Source: an uncultured Candidatus Actinomarina sp. (GTDB lineage: Bacteria; Actinomycetota; Acidimicrobiia; Actinomarinales; Actinomarinaceae). From it: a stretch of 64,000 nt of DNA. Under the pieces are notes generated by a model. It saw only the letters and a list, made by a program, of their open reading frames with translations, had not been told where the DNA came from and did not search any database. A program made the position numbers and the translations under genes. The stretch covers positions 227,908-291,907 of the forward strand of contig CACDUI010000001.1 of the NCBI GenBank assembly GCA_902555985.1, written 5' to 3'. This document shows positions 15,764 through 24,865 of the stretch, one piece after another. Each line of letters begins with the position of its first letter. The stretch's first letter is position 1.

Positions 15764-17332
15764 GTGGAATTATTAACAAACGGTATAGGACTGACAGCAG
15801 TGGTCTTCCTGCCAATAATAAGTGCTTTAGTTTTAACTGCTATACCTAAAAGCCAAGAGCTTTTGATAAAAGGGTTTGCTTTAGTCTCTTCAATTGTAAC
15901 TTTTGTTTTAAGTGTCTTACTTCTTCCTCAGTTTGATTTTTCTAATGCAGATAAGTTACAACTAGGTAATAAAATAACTTGGATTAAAAGCATAAATGCC
16001 AACTACGAAATTGGAATTGATGGTATTTCCCTCCCACTATTAATTTTGTCAACGTTCATCACTGTTCTTGCGATAGTTTATTCAATTGAACATTTACCTG
16101 AACCAAAAAGCCCCAAGGGTTTTCTTGCATTAATTCTAGTTCTAGAAACAGGAATGAATGGAACCTTCGTTGCTTTAGATTTAATTTTGTTCTTTGTATT
16201 TTTTGAAATAGTTCTTCTCCCGATGTACTTCATGATTGGTATTTGGGGAGATAAAACTGTTAGGTCAGTGGCTGGATTTAAAAATCAAATTGAAACAAGG
16301 CTTTATGCAAGTATAAAGTTCTTTGTTTTCACCCTTTTTGGATCTGCTTTTATGTTGTTAGGATTTCTTGGTTTATATTACAGGGGAAACAAAACATTCA
16401 GTATTCCTGAACTAATTGAATTAGGCACGAGTGGAGCCTTTACTGGGACATTTGCAACATTAGTCTTTGCTGTCTTATTTTTAGGTTTCGCGGTTAAAGT
16501 TCCTATGTGGCCACTTCACACTTGGCTTCCTGATGCGCATACTGCGGCACCAACAGTTGGCTCTGTTTTATTAGCAGCAATTCTCTTAAAACTAGGATCT
16601 TATGGTTTTATAAGGATTGCAATACCAATTCTTCCTGAGCAGGCAAAAGCTTGGGCTCCTGCAATTGCGATACTTTCAGCTATTGGTATTATTTATGGTT
16701 CGCTTGCCTGCCTTGCTCAAACTGACCTTAAACGGTTAATAGCATTTTCTTCAGTTGGTCATATGGGCTTTGTAATGTTGGGGATTGCCTCTCTAACCCC
16801 CATAGGAATAAATGCGGCAATCATTGGTATGGTTGCACATGGTGTAATTACTGGTTTGTTATTTTTCTTATCAGGTTCAATGGCACACACATATCACACA
16901 CGAGATATGGGCAGACTAGGTGGAAATATGAAGTTACTACCTAAAACAGGCGCATTACTAGGTTTTACTGCAATGGCTTCATTAGGCCTACCCGGGCTAG
17001 CTGGATTTTGGGGTGAATTCATGGCTTTACTTGGAGCTTTTAATCCTTTAGAGGGGCTGAATGTAACTATTTTTCGTAGTTCAATGGTAGCTGGTGCAAT
17101 TGGAACTGTTTTAACTGCTGGATACTTACTGTGGATGTTACAAAGAGTTAATCTCGGCGAGCCTTCAGAGGAATGGAATGAAATGGAACTTCATGATGCT
17201 GACGGTTATGAACTAGCTGCATGGATTCCTTTAGTAATATTGACAATTCTAATTGGAGTATTTCCAAAACTAATTTTTGGAGCTACCAACGATGCTGTTG
17301 TAAGCCTTCTTACTAAAGCATTTGGAGGTTAA
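15764..17332 (+). CDS. nuoM: Complex I subunit M, antiporter-like proton pump
   Basis: A 522-residue subunit homologous to ND4. It has FVFFEIVLLPMYFMIG with the essential Glu, KVPMWPLHTWLPDAHTAAPTVGSVLLAAILLKLGSYG (about residues 245-281) and DLKRLIAFSSVGHMGFV. It starts at GTG 15764, preceded by a strong AGGAGG site. nuoN follows after 2 nt. Confidence 0.96.
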   Translation: MELLTNGIGLTAVVFLPIISALVLTAIPKSQELLIKGFALVSSIVTFVLSVLLLPQFDFSNADKLQLGNKITWIKSINANYEIGIDGISLPLLILSTFITVLAIVYSIEHLPEPKSPKGFLALILVLETGMNGTFVALDLILFFVFFEIVLLPMYFMIGIWGDKTVRSVAGFKNQIETRLYASIKFFVFTLFGSAFMLLGFLGLYYRGNKTFSIPELIELGTSGAFTGTFATLVFAVLFLGFAVKVPMWPLHTWLPDAHTAAPTVGSVLLAAILLKLGSYGFIRIAIPILPEQAKAWAPAIAILSAIGIIYGSLACLAQTDLKRLIAFSSVGHMGFVMLGIASLTPIGINAAIIGMVAHGVITGLLFFLSGSMAHTYHTRDMGRLGGNMKLLPKTGALLGFTAMASLGLPGLAGFWGEFMALLGAFNPLEGLNVTIFRSSMVAGAIGTVLTAGYLLWMLQRVNLGEPSEEWNEMELHDADGYELAAWIPLVILTILIGVFPKLIFGATNDAVVSLLTKAFGG

Positions 17333-17334
17333 AA

Positions 17335-18813
17335 ATTACTATAAACTACTTTGCAATATCAACTGAATTAATTGTTATATTTACTATCGTTGGAACTTTA
17401 ATATTAGATTTAATTCTCCCTAGGAAATCAAAATATTATGTGGCAGCCTTTGCCCTTTTTGGTACTTTAGCTTCTTTAGCCCCTTTGGTAATTCAATGGG
17501 CAAACTACACAAGCCCTTTATATGCATTTGAAAATAGCTATGTTGTTGATAAATTTTCTATAATTCTTAAAGGTTTATTCATACTTATAACTTACTTAAC
17601 TTTTCTACTATCCATAAATTTTATTGAAAGCGACAAATATTATCAAGGAGAGTATTACTACCTACTTTTAAGTTCATTGTTAGGTGCTTTAGTTGTAAGT
17701 TCTTCAAGAGATCTACTTACAATATTTATAGGAATCGAGCTGGCCTCAACACCTATGTTTTTATTGTCTGGATGGAAAAAGGGTGATAGAAAATCTAATG
17801 AAGGTGCAATTAAATTTTTCCTCTTAGGAGTCCTTTCAGCTTCGCTCATATTATATGGCTTCTCCCTAATTTACGGCCTTACTGGTCAATTAGTATTTTC
17901 TGAGATTTCAACATACTTACTATTGAACGCATTAGGAGATTCACCAGTGCTATTATTAAGCTCAATTTTAGTTATCTCAGGAATAGGTTTTAAAATTTCT
18001 GTAGTTCCATTTCATTCATGGGCACCAGATACTTACGAGGGAGCTCCATTACCGATAACAGCTTATTTGTCAGTTAGCTCAAAGGCCACAGGCTTTGTTG
18101 CTTTAATCGTCTTATTAACAAAAGTTTTTGCAACATCTGGTCAAAGTTGGGGTGTAATTTTAGCAATTATCTCAGGTGCAACTATGACTTTAGGCAACTT
18201 AGTAGCCCTCCAGCAATCCAACCCGGTTAGGCTACTTGCTTATTCTTCAATATCGCAAGCAGGTTTTATCATTGCACCCCTTGCAGTGGCAGGAATAACT
18301 GGAAATTACCAAGATGGTATATTTGCGAGTGTCACTTACTTAATCATTTATGCATTCATGAATCTTGGAGCATTCTTGTCTATACATCTATTTAGCAATT
18401 TTGCTGGTTCAGATAATTTTTATGATTGGGGAGGAATTGCAAAACACTCTCCGCTAGCTGGAGTATTGACAACAGTCTTTTTCTTTTCATTAGCTGGAAT
18501 TCCACCTCTTGGAGGTTGGTTTGCAAAGTTTGTAGTTTTTAGAAGCCTTTTAAGCACTGGAGAAATAGTAGGCATTTCTCTTGCAATCATTGGAGCAATA
18601 AACGCTGTTATTGCTCTTGTTTACTATGCAAGAATATCAAAGGTCATATGGATGGACGAATTAAAAAATCCTGAGCAAGAGCAGACCTTTGAATTTCAGA
18701 ATCCTCTTAAAGTAGTTGGCGCCTTTACTGTTCTTATAACATTTATTGCAGGAGTATTTCCAGGTATATTCAGCTATCTTGGTGAAGTCTCCTCTATATT
18801 TTTTGGTAATTAA
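17335..18813 (+). CDS. nuoN: Complex I subunit N, antiporter-like proton pump; probable ATT start
   Basis: Subunit homologous to ND2, 492 residues if initiated at ATT 17335. The first in-frame ATG/GTG/TTG is GTG 17440, which would remove the whole first transmembrane helix. The frame is open upstream and reads INYFAISTELIVIFTIVGTL then ILDLILP, a normal NuoN N-terminus. GGAGG (17324-17328) lies 6 nt before the ATT. Conserved blocks include FIGIELASTPMFLLSGW, FKISVVPFHSWAPDTYEGAPLPITAYLSVSSK (about residues 220-251) and NPVRLLAYSSISQAGF. It is the last nuo gene of the operon. Confidence 0.93.
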   Translation: MTINYFAISTELIVIFTIVGTLILDLILPRKSKYYVAAFALFGTLASLAPLVIQWANYTSPLYAFENSYVVDKFSIILKGLFILITYLTFLLSINFIESDKYYQGEYYYLLLSSLLGALVVSSSRDLLTIFIGIELASTPMFLLSGWKKGDRKSNEGAIKFFLLGVLSASLILYGFSLIYGLTGQLVFSEISTYLLLNALGDSPVLLLSSILVISGIGFKISVVPFHSWAPDTYEGAPLPITAYLSVSSKATGFVALIVLLTKVFATSGQSWGVILAIISGATMTLGNLVALQQSNPVRLLAYSSISQAGFIIAPLAVAGITGNYQDGIFASVTYLIIYAFMNLGAFLSIHLFSNFAGSDNFYDWGGIAKHSPLAGVLTTVFFFSLAGIPPLGGWFAKFVVFRSLLSTGEIVGISLAIIGAINAVIALVYYARISKVIWMDELKNPEQEQTFEFQNPLKVVGAFTVLITFIAGVFPGIFSYLGEVSSIFFGN

Positions 18814-18816
18814 AAC

Positions 18817-19833
18817 TTGGAATTGACTGAATTCAATAAATATCTTCAAAAAAAATATAAAACTAACAAAATATTTTTTGATGAATATATGGAGGAGGCT
18901 CTTTATTCAAAATATGGTTTTTTCAATAATGAGAAAGTTAGATCAAAAAGAAGTGGAGATTTTTTAACTTCTCCTGAAGTTTCTAAATATTTTGGAAAAA
19001 TTTTATATCAGTGGATACAAGAAAACAATTTAGATTTAAATATTGTTGAATTTGGGTCTGGAACGGGATCGCTTATTGAACAAATTAATACTGAAAATAA
19101 ATTTGCTGTGGAATTGTCTTCGACTGCAAGAGTGGAGTTGAGTAAAAAAAATATTCAAAATGTTGCAAGCTTAGAAGAGCTTACTTTTAAAGAAAGTGAC
19201 TTAGTTCTTGGGAATGAAGTTTTAGACAATATCCCTTGTTCAGTTGCAGTATTTAAAGATAATAAATGGCATGAAAAAGTAGTTAACTTAGAGGACGAAA
19301 GTTTTTCGTATGATCTTGTAAAGGCAAGAAAAGAAATTATTGACTGGATTGAGATAAATCAAATAAAGGGCGATGAAAATATAGACATAGAAGTTCAAAT
19401 AAATATTGATAAATTTTTAGAAAATATAATTCATAATTTAAACCCGAAGACAATTCTCTTCTTTGACTATGGTTTTGAACAAAAGGATAGAGTTGAAAGG
19501 AAGTACAGATCTCTACTTAGGACTTATAAAGACCACCATCTTTCTGTAGATCCAATTTTGGAACCTGGAAATGTAGATATCACTTATGATATAAATTTTT
19601 CATCAGTGAAAAGGAAACTAAAAACCTTGGGCTATGAATCAAGTATATTATTGCAAAGAGATTTTTTAATTAATAACGGATTTAATGAGTATTTTGATAC
19701 TTTGCAAAACAAGCTTTTATTATCAGAAGGAATAGAAAATTTAAAAATTAATAGTTATTTATCCGGGCTTAAAGCACTCATTGATTCAAATGGACTTGGA
19801 GGCTTTTATTGTTTGGAAGCAAAAAAAATATAA
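18817..19833 (+). CDS. SAM-dependent methyltransferase of the MidA/NDUFAF7 family
   Basis: A 338-residue class I methyltransferase of the COG1565/DUF185 family. Diagnostic parts are GDFLTSPEVSKYFG, the SAM-binding IVEFGSGTGSLI and LGNEVLDNIPCSVA. The C-terminal region with FFDYGF also fits. The human homologue NDUFAF7 methylates an arginine of NDUFS2 (NuoD) and is needed for complex I assembly. Here the gene begins at TTG 18817, 3 nt after nuoN, which supports the same role. The protein is cytoplasmic, and no strong ribosome-binding site is seen, so translation may be coupled to nuoN. Confidence 0.88.
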   Translation: MELTEFNKYLQKKYKTNKIFFDEYMEEALYSKYGFFNNEKVRSKRSGDFLTSPEVSKYFGKILYQWIQENNLDLNIVEFGSGTGSLIEQINTENKFAVELSSTARVELSKKNIQNVASLEELTFKESDLVLGNEVLDNIPCSVAVFKDNKWHEKVVNLEDESFSYDLVKARKEIIDWIEINQIKGDENIDIEVQINIDKFLENIIHNLNPKTILFFDYGFEQKDRVERKYRSLLRTYKDHHLSVDPILEPGNVDITYDINFSSVKRKLKTLGYESSILLQRDFLINNGFNEYFDTLQNKLLLSEGIENLKINSYLSGLKALIDSNGLGGFYCLEAKKI

Positions 19834-19857
19834 TTATTACAAATTTATAATTAAATT

Positions 19858-20694
19858 ATGAACTTTGTAAAAACTACATTACTACTTACATTAATGACTC
19901 TGGTTGTTTTATTTTCAGCAACTGCTTTGGGTTTTGATATAATCTCTGCACTCTTTTTTGCTGCTGTGTTTAATTTTTTTATTTACTTTTTTTCTGGGAA
20001 TTTAGCTATTAAATCAACAAAAGCGCAACCAATACAAGATGGGGAATATGAAGAAGTTACTCAAATAATTTCCAACCTCATACAAAAAGAAAAAATGCCA
20101 ATGCCAGAATTATATGTAATTAATAGTGATCAACCGAATGCATTTGCAACTGGCAGAAATCCAAAAAATGCAAAAGTTGCAGTAACAACGGGTATCTTAA
20201 ATCTTTTAAATAGAGACGAATTAGAAGGAGTTCTTGCACATGAATTGTCACATATAAAAAATAGAGATATTTTAGTTTCAAGCATTGCGGCAATGTTGGC
20301 TGCAGCCATATCTTTTATGTCAAGAATGGTTTTTTGGGGTGGTGGTAACAGAAACAGAAATACGCACCCCGCAGTTATAGTCATTGCAATGATTGCAGCA
20401 CCAGTAGCTTCAATAATCATCAGAATGGCAATTTCTAGAACAAGGGAATTTGGTGCTGATAAAACTGGAGCCGAGATTTCTGGCAATCCTTTAGCTTTAG
20501 CATCTGCATTAGAAAAAATTGAAAGATATGCAAATGTTCCAATGGATGTCAATCCAGCTGTTAGTCAATTATTTATTTCAGACCCACTTAAAGCATTTTC
20601 TGGGAACAGTTTTAGTAAATTATTTTCAACCCATCCGCCAACCAAGGAAAGAGTAAGAAGACTAAGGCAGCGTCAAAGTGGAATTAGATATTAA
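19858..20694 (+). CDS. htpX: HtpX-type membrane zinc metalloprotease
   Basis: A 278-residue M48 protease. Two N-terminal transmembrane helices (about residues 5-45) are followed by the zinc motif HELSH (H128, E129, H132). A further hydrophobic hairpin (about 142-190) precedes the third zinc ligand in SRTREFGADKTGAEISG. It degrades damaged or misfolded membrane proteins. It starts 24 bp after the methyltransferase and overlaps the next gene by 17 bp, so it may be in the same transcript as nuo. Confidence 0.93.
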   Translation: MNFVKTTLLLTLMTLVVLFSATALGFDIISALFFAAVFNFFIYFFSGNLAIKSTKAQPIQDGEYEEVTQIISNLIQKEKMPMPELYVINSDQPNAFATGRNPKNAKVAVTTGILNLLNRDELEGVLAHELSHIKNRDILVSSIAAMLAAAISFMSRMVFWGGGNRNRNTHPAVIVIAMIAAPVASIIIRMAISRTREFGADKTGAEISGNPLALASALEKIERYANVPMDVNPAVSQLFISDPLKAFSGNSFSKLFSTHPPTKERVRRLRQRQSGIRY

Positions 20695-21028
20695 TAATAC
20701 ACCCTCTTTAGAACCAGAAAATCTTGAAGATTTACTTCAAGAAGGTTATCAACTAGTTGATGTTAGAGAGCAGGACGAATGGGATGCTGGTCATCACAAA
20801 AGTGCTAGGCATTTACCAATGGGAGAGATTATAGAAAATATTGATAATTTCAAAAATAACGAGAAATATATTTTTGTATGCCGTTCTGGAGCCAGGTCTG
20901 GAAGAGTAACCAATTTTATGATTTCTAAGAATATTGAATCATACAATTTATCAGGAGGCATGAAGCAGGTTAAAAACTTTACTGATGAAATTTATAATTT
21001 AGACGGCAATTCTGGGGAAATCATCTAA
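20678..21028 (+). CDS. Rhodanese-domain protein
   Basis: A 116-residue single rhodanese domain. The active-site loop reads VCRSGARSGR with catalytic Cys68, and VDVREQDEWDAGHHKSARHLP carries the CH2A region (residues 27-47). It has no signal or extra domain, so it is a cytoplasmic sulfur carrier or thiosulfate:thiol sulfurtransferase. It starts at GTG 20678 inside the end of htpX, implying coupled translation. The sulfur acceptor is unknown. Confidence 0.87.
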   Translation: MELDINNTPSLEPENLEDLLQEGYQLVDVREQDEWDAGHHKSARHLPMGEIIENIDNFKNNEKYIFVCRSGARSGRVTNFMISKNIESYNLSGGMKQVKNFTDEIYNLDGNSGEII

Positions 21029-21037
21029 CATTTATTT

Positions 21038-21994
21038 GTGATAATTTGTATTGGCAATGCACTGGTTGATTCCTTAACTCAAATAGAAGAATCTAAAATT
21101 AAGGAATTAAACTTAAATAAAGCAAGAATGACTCTTGTAGATAAAGATCGTTCAAATTTTCTACTCCAAAATATGAAAAATCCAATATACGAGGCAGGCG
21201 GATCAGCAGCAAATACAGCATACTGGATTTCTCAGCTTGGAGGAAATGTGGGGTTTATAGGAAAAATTTCAAATGATGATTTAGGTAAAAAGTTTCAAAC
21301 AAGTCTTAAAGATTCTGGTTTAAATGATTTTACTGTTTATGAGTCTGAAGATAATCAAACTGGATTATGTGCAATTTTTATTACTCCCGATGGTGAAAGA
21401 ACAATGAATACTTATCTTGGTGCTGGTGAATACCTGTCAGTTAAAGATTTAAATGAAAATTCAATCTCAGATGCGAAAATACTGTATATGGAGGGGTATT
21501 TGTGGGATAAGACTTCAAGTAAAGAAGCTTTCCTTCACGCAGCAAAATTAAATAAAGAATCGGGTGGTCTTAATGCTATAAGTTTATCTGATGTCTTTTG
21601 TGTAGAAATGCATAGAGAGAGCTTTATAGACTTCATTAAAAGTGATATCGATTTTGTATTTTGTAATGAGGATGAGTTAAATGCACTCTTCGAAAAAAAC
21701 ACAACAACCGAATCAATTCAACATTTTCAAGAATCATTTCCTAACATTAAGCAATTAATCTGCACTCTAGGGTCAGAAGGTGTATTAATTTTAGATGAAG
21801 GTAAGCAACACAATTTCAACGCAACAGAAGCCAACGTCGTAGACAAAACTGGTGCAGGTGATTTCTTTGCTGGTGGATATCTTTTTGGGCTCCAAAAAGG
21901 ATTGACCTTAACTGAATCTGCAGAAATTGCTAATAAAAGTGCAGCTCATGTTATCAGTGAGATTGGCGTAAGACCTAAAAATAAATTTAATTAG
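21038..21994 (+). CDS. PfkB-family sugar or nucleoside kinase
   Basis: A 318-residue ribokinase-like enzyme. The N-terminal substrate motif GGSAANTAYWISQLGGNVGF and the C-terminal catalytic motif DKTGAGDFFAGGYLFGL (Asp base) are intact. The overall pattern is closer to adenosine-kinase-like PfkB proteins than to phosphofructokinase, but the substrate cannot be fixed. It starts at GTG 21038. It ends tail to tail with the next minus-strand gene, overlapping by 4 bp. Confidence 0.87.
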   Translation: MIICIGNALVDSLTQIEESKIKELNLNKARMTLVDKDRSNFLLQNMKNPIYEAGGSAANTAYWISQLGGNVGFIGKISNDDLGKKFQTSLKDSGLNDFTVYESEDNQTGLCAIFITPDGERTMNTYLGAGEYLSVKDLNENSISDAKILYMEGYLWDKTSSKEAFLHAAKLNKESGGLNAISLSDVFCVEMHRESFIDFIKSDIDFVFCNEDELNALFEKNTTTESIQHFQESFPNIKQLICTLGSEGVLILDEGKQHNFNATEANVVDKTGAGDFFAGGYLFGLQKGLTLTESAEIANKSAAHVISEIGVRPKNKFN

Positions 21995-22746
21995 TTAGTC
22001 CAACCTAAAACTTGAACTAATTCCAACTTATCCCCATCTTGCAAATTAGTATTTATCTCTATTTTTAAGGGATTAAATGATTTGTTTTTAGAAAATATAA
22101 TTAAATTATTTTCTGAGTCTCCAGCAATTATATTGTTTCCATCTGGTGACCAATGAAAGGACTCAAAATAGTAGTTTGATGGAGCTCGTGATGAAAAAAC
22201 TTCAATATTTTTGATTCTATCAGCGTAATATACTCCAATAACTCGAGAGTTATAATCAGAAGTTTCCCAAGGATTAATCAACTTTTCTCCGTAAACATTC
22301 ATTCTGTTGTCTTCTGCAAAAAAACTCTTATTTGCATCCTCAGAAATTTCTCCAGATTCTATATCAACAATTAAATTTTTTCTTTCGTCACCTGCTTGAT
22401 AGTCCCAATATGAAACAAGTATTTTATTTTCATCATAAATCTGTGCATCATAAAAATTAATATCATAAGAAAAGTCGTAAAGATCACTACTACATATTAT
22501 TTTTTCTTCTTCTAACAAGTCAGACAATAAATCAATATAAAAGATACACGAATCCACAATGTCCGGAGCGGGAGGTATTATATTTTCAGATTGTCTCTCA
22601 ACATAGTAAATTAGTTTTCCCTCAAAATTATTTTCTGATGCTAAATCTTCATAGTTTGGAAGAGGAACAATTCCAAATACTGCGACGATAATTGTTGTTG
22701 TTATAAGAATTGCGATAGAGACAAACAATAATCGTCTGTTAGTCAT
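21991..22746 (-). CDS. Membrane-anchored extracytoplasmic protein of unknown function
   Basis: A 251-residue protein with one N-terminal transmembrane helix (about residues 5-27) and a beta-rich exterior. FHWSPDGNNIIAGDSENNLIIF resembles one blade of a beta-propeller (WD40/TolB-like), but no full repeat set is evident. It contains two cysteines that could form a disulfide. No family was recognised. It overlaps the DUF2157 gene by 8 bp, so the two are probably cotranslated and may work together. Confidence 0.7.
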   Translation of the reverse strand: MTNRRLLFVSIAILITTTIIVAVFGIVPLPNYEDLASENNFEGKLIYYVERQSENIIPPAPDIVDSCIFYIDLLSDLLEEEKIICSSDLYDFSYDINFYDAQIYDENKILVSYWDYQAGDERKNLIVDIESGEISEDANKSFFAEDNRMNVYGEKLINPWETSDYNSRVIGVYYADRIKNIEVFSSRAPSNYYFESFHWSPDGNNIIAGDSENNLIIFSKNKSFNPLKIEINTNLQDGDKLELVQVLGWTN

Positions 22747-23722
22747 TATTTTTTATATTTTCTCTAATAGAGTTTAAATAAAGACCAACTGCTACCAGTA
22801 CTCCACCTACCAAGAAAAGAATTAAAGGTGGCCAAATATTGTCTGGAAGTAACTCTGTTATGAGCCTTGGAAGATTGATTACTAAACCCAAACCACCTAT
22901 GTAAAAAATGACTTGTTCAGAGAGCTGAATACTAGCCCACACAAAAAGAACTGAACCTAAAATCAAAAATATTATCTCAAGTAAATCATTATCACTAAAC
23001 AAGTTGTCTATCAAAACGACTGATCCAATGGAGATTGTTGAAGTAGAGAGAAAGTAACCCAACCAACTAGGTCCAAGAATCTCATTTAAAGTATAAAGTC
23101 CCCAAACAAATCCTATTGAAATTAAAAATAAACCTCCAGCCCATGGCTCAATATTTGGAAAAATAATATTACCTACAGAACCTAGAAAAAATATTGACGA
23201 ATAAAAAAGAGCTACATGTTGAAAGATTTGTCGAGTCCTAGAGTATAGATACAAAGAATAAGTAGCCACAAAAAACGACACAATCAAAATCTGAATATCC
23301 TCTGAAATGTTCTGACTTGTTGATCGATTGATTATATTTACTGTAAAAACCACTACAGAACCAAAAGAAATTGTTGATATTAAATAAAGAACAGAAGATA
23401 CACGTTCTGATGATTTAAAAATAAATATGCTTTTGTCTTCAAAATTTTCACTGTAATTTGCTGCATAGATAAGGAAAACAGTTGTAATTATTAATAGGAG
23501 TAATTGTGCCCAATAGGTCAAATTATCCCATATTAAAGGAAGTGTTCCTACCAAGCCTGAAAGTAAAAATAAACTACCAATTAATGTTATGGCCTTGGCT
23601 ACTTTAGATTTTTGAGATGGATTTAGATTCTTTTCATAGTCTAAAATATTTTTGTAATCCGATTCAGAAATTAGATTATTTTCTAACCACTTATCCAGCA
23701 AGTTAAGAATTTTTTTGTCCAT
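22739..23722 (-). CDS. DUF2157-type polytopic membrane protein
   Basis: A 327-residue protein. The cytoplasmic N-terminus (1-45: LDKWLENNLISESDYKNIL) matches the start of DUF2157 proteins and is followed by about ten transmembrane helices. No catalytic motif is visible and the family has no known function. It is the first gene of a two-gene minus-strand unit with the 251-residue anchored protein, facing away from the tRNA cluster. Confidence 0.75.
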   Translation of the reverse strand: MDKKILNLLDKWLENNLISESDYKNILDYEKNLNPSQKSKVAKAITLIGSLFLLSGLVGTLPLIWDNLTYWAQLLLLIITTVFLIYAANYSENFEDKSIFIFKSSERVSSVLYLISTISFGSVVVFTVNIINRSTSQNISEDIQILIVSFFVATYSLYLYSRTRQIFQHVALFYSSIFFLGSVGNIIFPNIEPWAGGLFLISIGFVWGLYTLNEILGPSWLGYFLSTSTISIGSVVLIDNLFSDNDLLEIIFLILGSVLFVWASIQLSEQVIFYIGGLGLVINLPRLITELLPDNIWPPLILFLVGGVLVAVGLYLNSIRENIKNND

Positions 23723-23801
23723 AAAATTATCCTAATCAATTAAAATTTCATCTCACTAAGTTTTATTTATAATCTAAACTTTATAGAGACTTTATTGTTA
23801 T

Positions 23802-23883
23802 GCCGAGATGCCCGAGCGGCCAAAGGGAGCAGACTGTAAATCTGCCGGCTACGCCTTCGTAGGTTCGAATCCTACTCTCGGCA
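23802..23883 (+). tRNA. tRNA-Tyr (GTA)
   Basis: A full cloverleaf with a long variable arm (class II). Acceptor GCCGAGA pairs with TCTCGGC, and discriminator A follows. The anticodon loop CTGTAAA places GTA at 23836-23838, and the T-arm is GTTCGAATC. CCA is not encoded. Confidence 0.96.
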
Positions 23884-23888
23884 CTAAA

Positions 23889-23961
23889 GCCCTCTTAGCT
23901 CAGTTGGTAGAGCACTTCCATGGTAAGGAAGAGGTCTCCGGTTCAATCCCGGAAGAGGGCT
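23889..23961 (+). tRNA. tRNA-Thr (GGT)
   Basis: Acceptor GCCCTCT pairs with AGAGGGC. The anticodon stem CTTCC/GGAAG encloses ATGGTAA, giving anticodon GGT at 23922-23924. The T-loop is GTTCAATCC. It lies 5 bp after tRNA-Tyr; CCA is not encoded. Confidence 0.96.
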
Positions 23962-23983
23962 CAGAGGCTAAACTTAGTCTTAA

Positions 23984-24057
23984 GGCGGCGTAGCTCAGTT
24001 GGTAAGAGCGCACGACTCATAATCGTGAGGTCGGCAGTTCAAGTCTGCCCGCCGCTA
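23984..24057 (+). tRNA. tRNA-Met (CAT)
   Basis: Acceptor GGCGGCG pairs with CGCCGCT, the first pair being G-U. The anticodon stem CACGA/TCGTG encloses CTCATAA, giving CAT at 24018-24020. It lacks the initiator features (C1-A72 mismatch, three G-C pairs in the anticodon stem), so it is elongator Met. A lysidine-modified tRNA-Ile cannot be fully excluded. Confidence 0.93.
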
Positions 24058-24081
24058 CAAAGTTAAGAAAGGATAAAGACA

Positions 24082-24243
24082 ATGGCATCTGACAAAAGGC
24101 CACCTATTACGTTGGTTTGCACAGAAACTGGTGATCACAACTATGTGACTACTAAAAATAAGACAAATACACCGGATAGGCTTGAGTTGATGAAATACAG
24201 CCCAAGGTTAAGGAAACATACATTACACAGAGAAAAAAGGTAG
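24082..24243 (+). CDS. rpmG: Ribosomal protein L33, zinc-free form
   Basis: A 53-residue protein of the large subunit. [20 protein letters not shown] and RKHTLHREK are the L33 core. The zinc-ribbon cysteines are mostly lost: CTEC becomes CTET and CPFC becomes SPRL, leaving a single Cys13. An AAGGA ribosome-binding site lies 10 nt before the ATG. It sits between tRNA-Met and the sigma factor gene. Confidence 0.95.
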   Translation: MASDKRPPITLVCTETGDHNYVTTKNKTNTPDRLELMKYSPRLRKHTLHREKR

Positions 24244-24280
24244 ATTTATCAATTTTTCCAAATTATCCTGATTATAGATA

Positions 24281-24865
24281 ATGAATATTAGTTCTAATTT
24301 AGAAAATTATAGCGATGATATTTCAAACGCAGAATTAGTCAAAAAGTCACAATTTGGTGACAAATCTGCATTTGAGCAATTAGTTGTAAGACATCAAGAA
24401 CTAGTATTTTCCTTAGCTTATAAACTTACAGGCAATAGAGAGATGGCCAATGACGTAGCACAAGAGTCTTTTATTAGAGCTTGGAAAGCTATTGAAAAAT
24501 TTCGTGGAGATTCTACTTTTAGCACATGGATTTACCGTATTACTGTAAATACAGCATGGACCCTTCGAAAGAAAGCAAAAAAACATAATACATTAAATAT
24601 CGAAGATACTTATGAACCGGTCATTATTGATGAAAAGAAAGATCCAGAATTAGTTGCTATCAATTCTGACCTTTCTTCTGTTTTAGTTGGTGCTCTTGAC
24701 AAAATCCCAATTGATCAAAGAATAATTGTCGAGCTAAAAAATATTGAGGGAAGATCACATAAAGAAATTGCAGAAATACTGGGTATTAGTGTTACCGCAG
24801 CAAAAGTAAGGCTTCACAGAGCACATCAAAAATTAAGGCAAATTTTAGAGGAAGTTGAAAGATGA
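24281..24865 (+). CDS. ECF-type RNA polymerase sigma factor
   Basis: A 194-residue sigma factor with regions 2 and 4 only. Region 2 (about residues 30-95) has FEQLVVRHQELVFSLAYKLT, DVAQESFIRAWKAIEKFRGD and STWIYRITVNTAW. Region 4 (about 130-185) has the helix-turn-helix GRSHKEIAEILGISVTAAKVRLHRA. It overlaps the next gene by 4 bp (ATGA), and that gene looks like its anti-sigma partner. It probably controls an envelope or oxidative stress regulon. Autoregulation is common in the group, but no repeat promoter motif was recognised here. Confidence 0.93.
   Translation: MNISSNLENYSDDISNAELVKKSQFGDKSAFEQLVVRHQELVFSLAYKLTGNREMANDVAQESFIRAWKAIEKFRGDSTFSTWIYRITVNTAWTLRKKAKKHNTLNIEDTYEPVIIDEKKDPELVAINSDLSSVLVGALDKIPIDQRIIVELKNIEGRSHKEIAEILGISVTAAKVRLHRAHQKLRQILEEVER

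Noticed and set aside
23808..23993. 61-codon open frame across the tRNA cluster
   Set aside because: It runs through tRNA-Tyr, tRNA-Thr and into tRNA-Met, whose cloverleaf structures explain the sequence.
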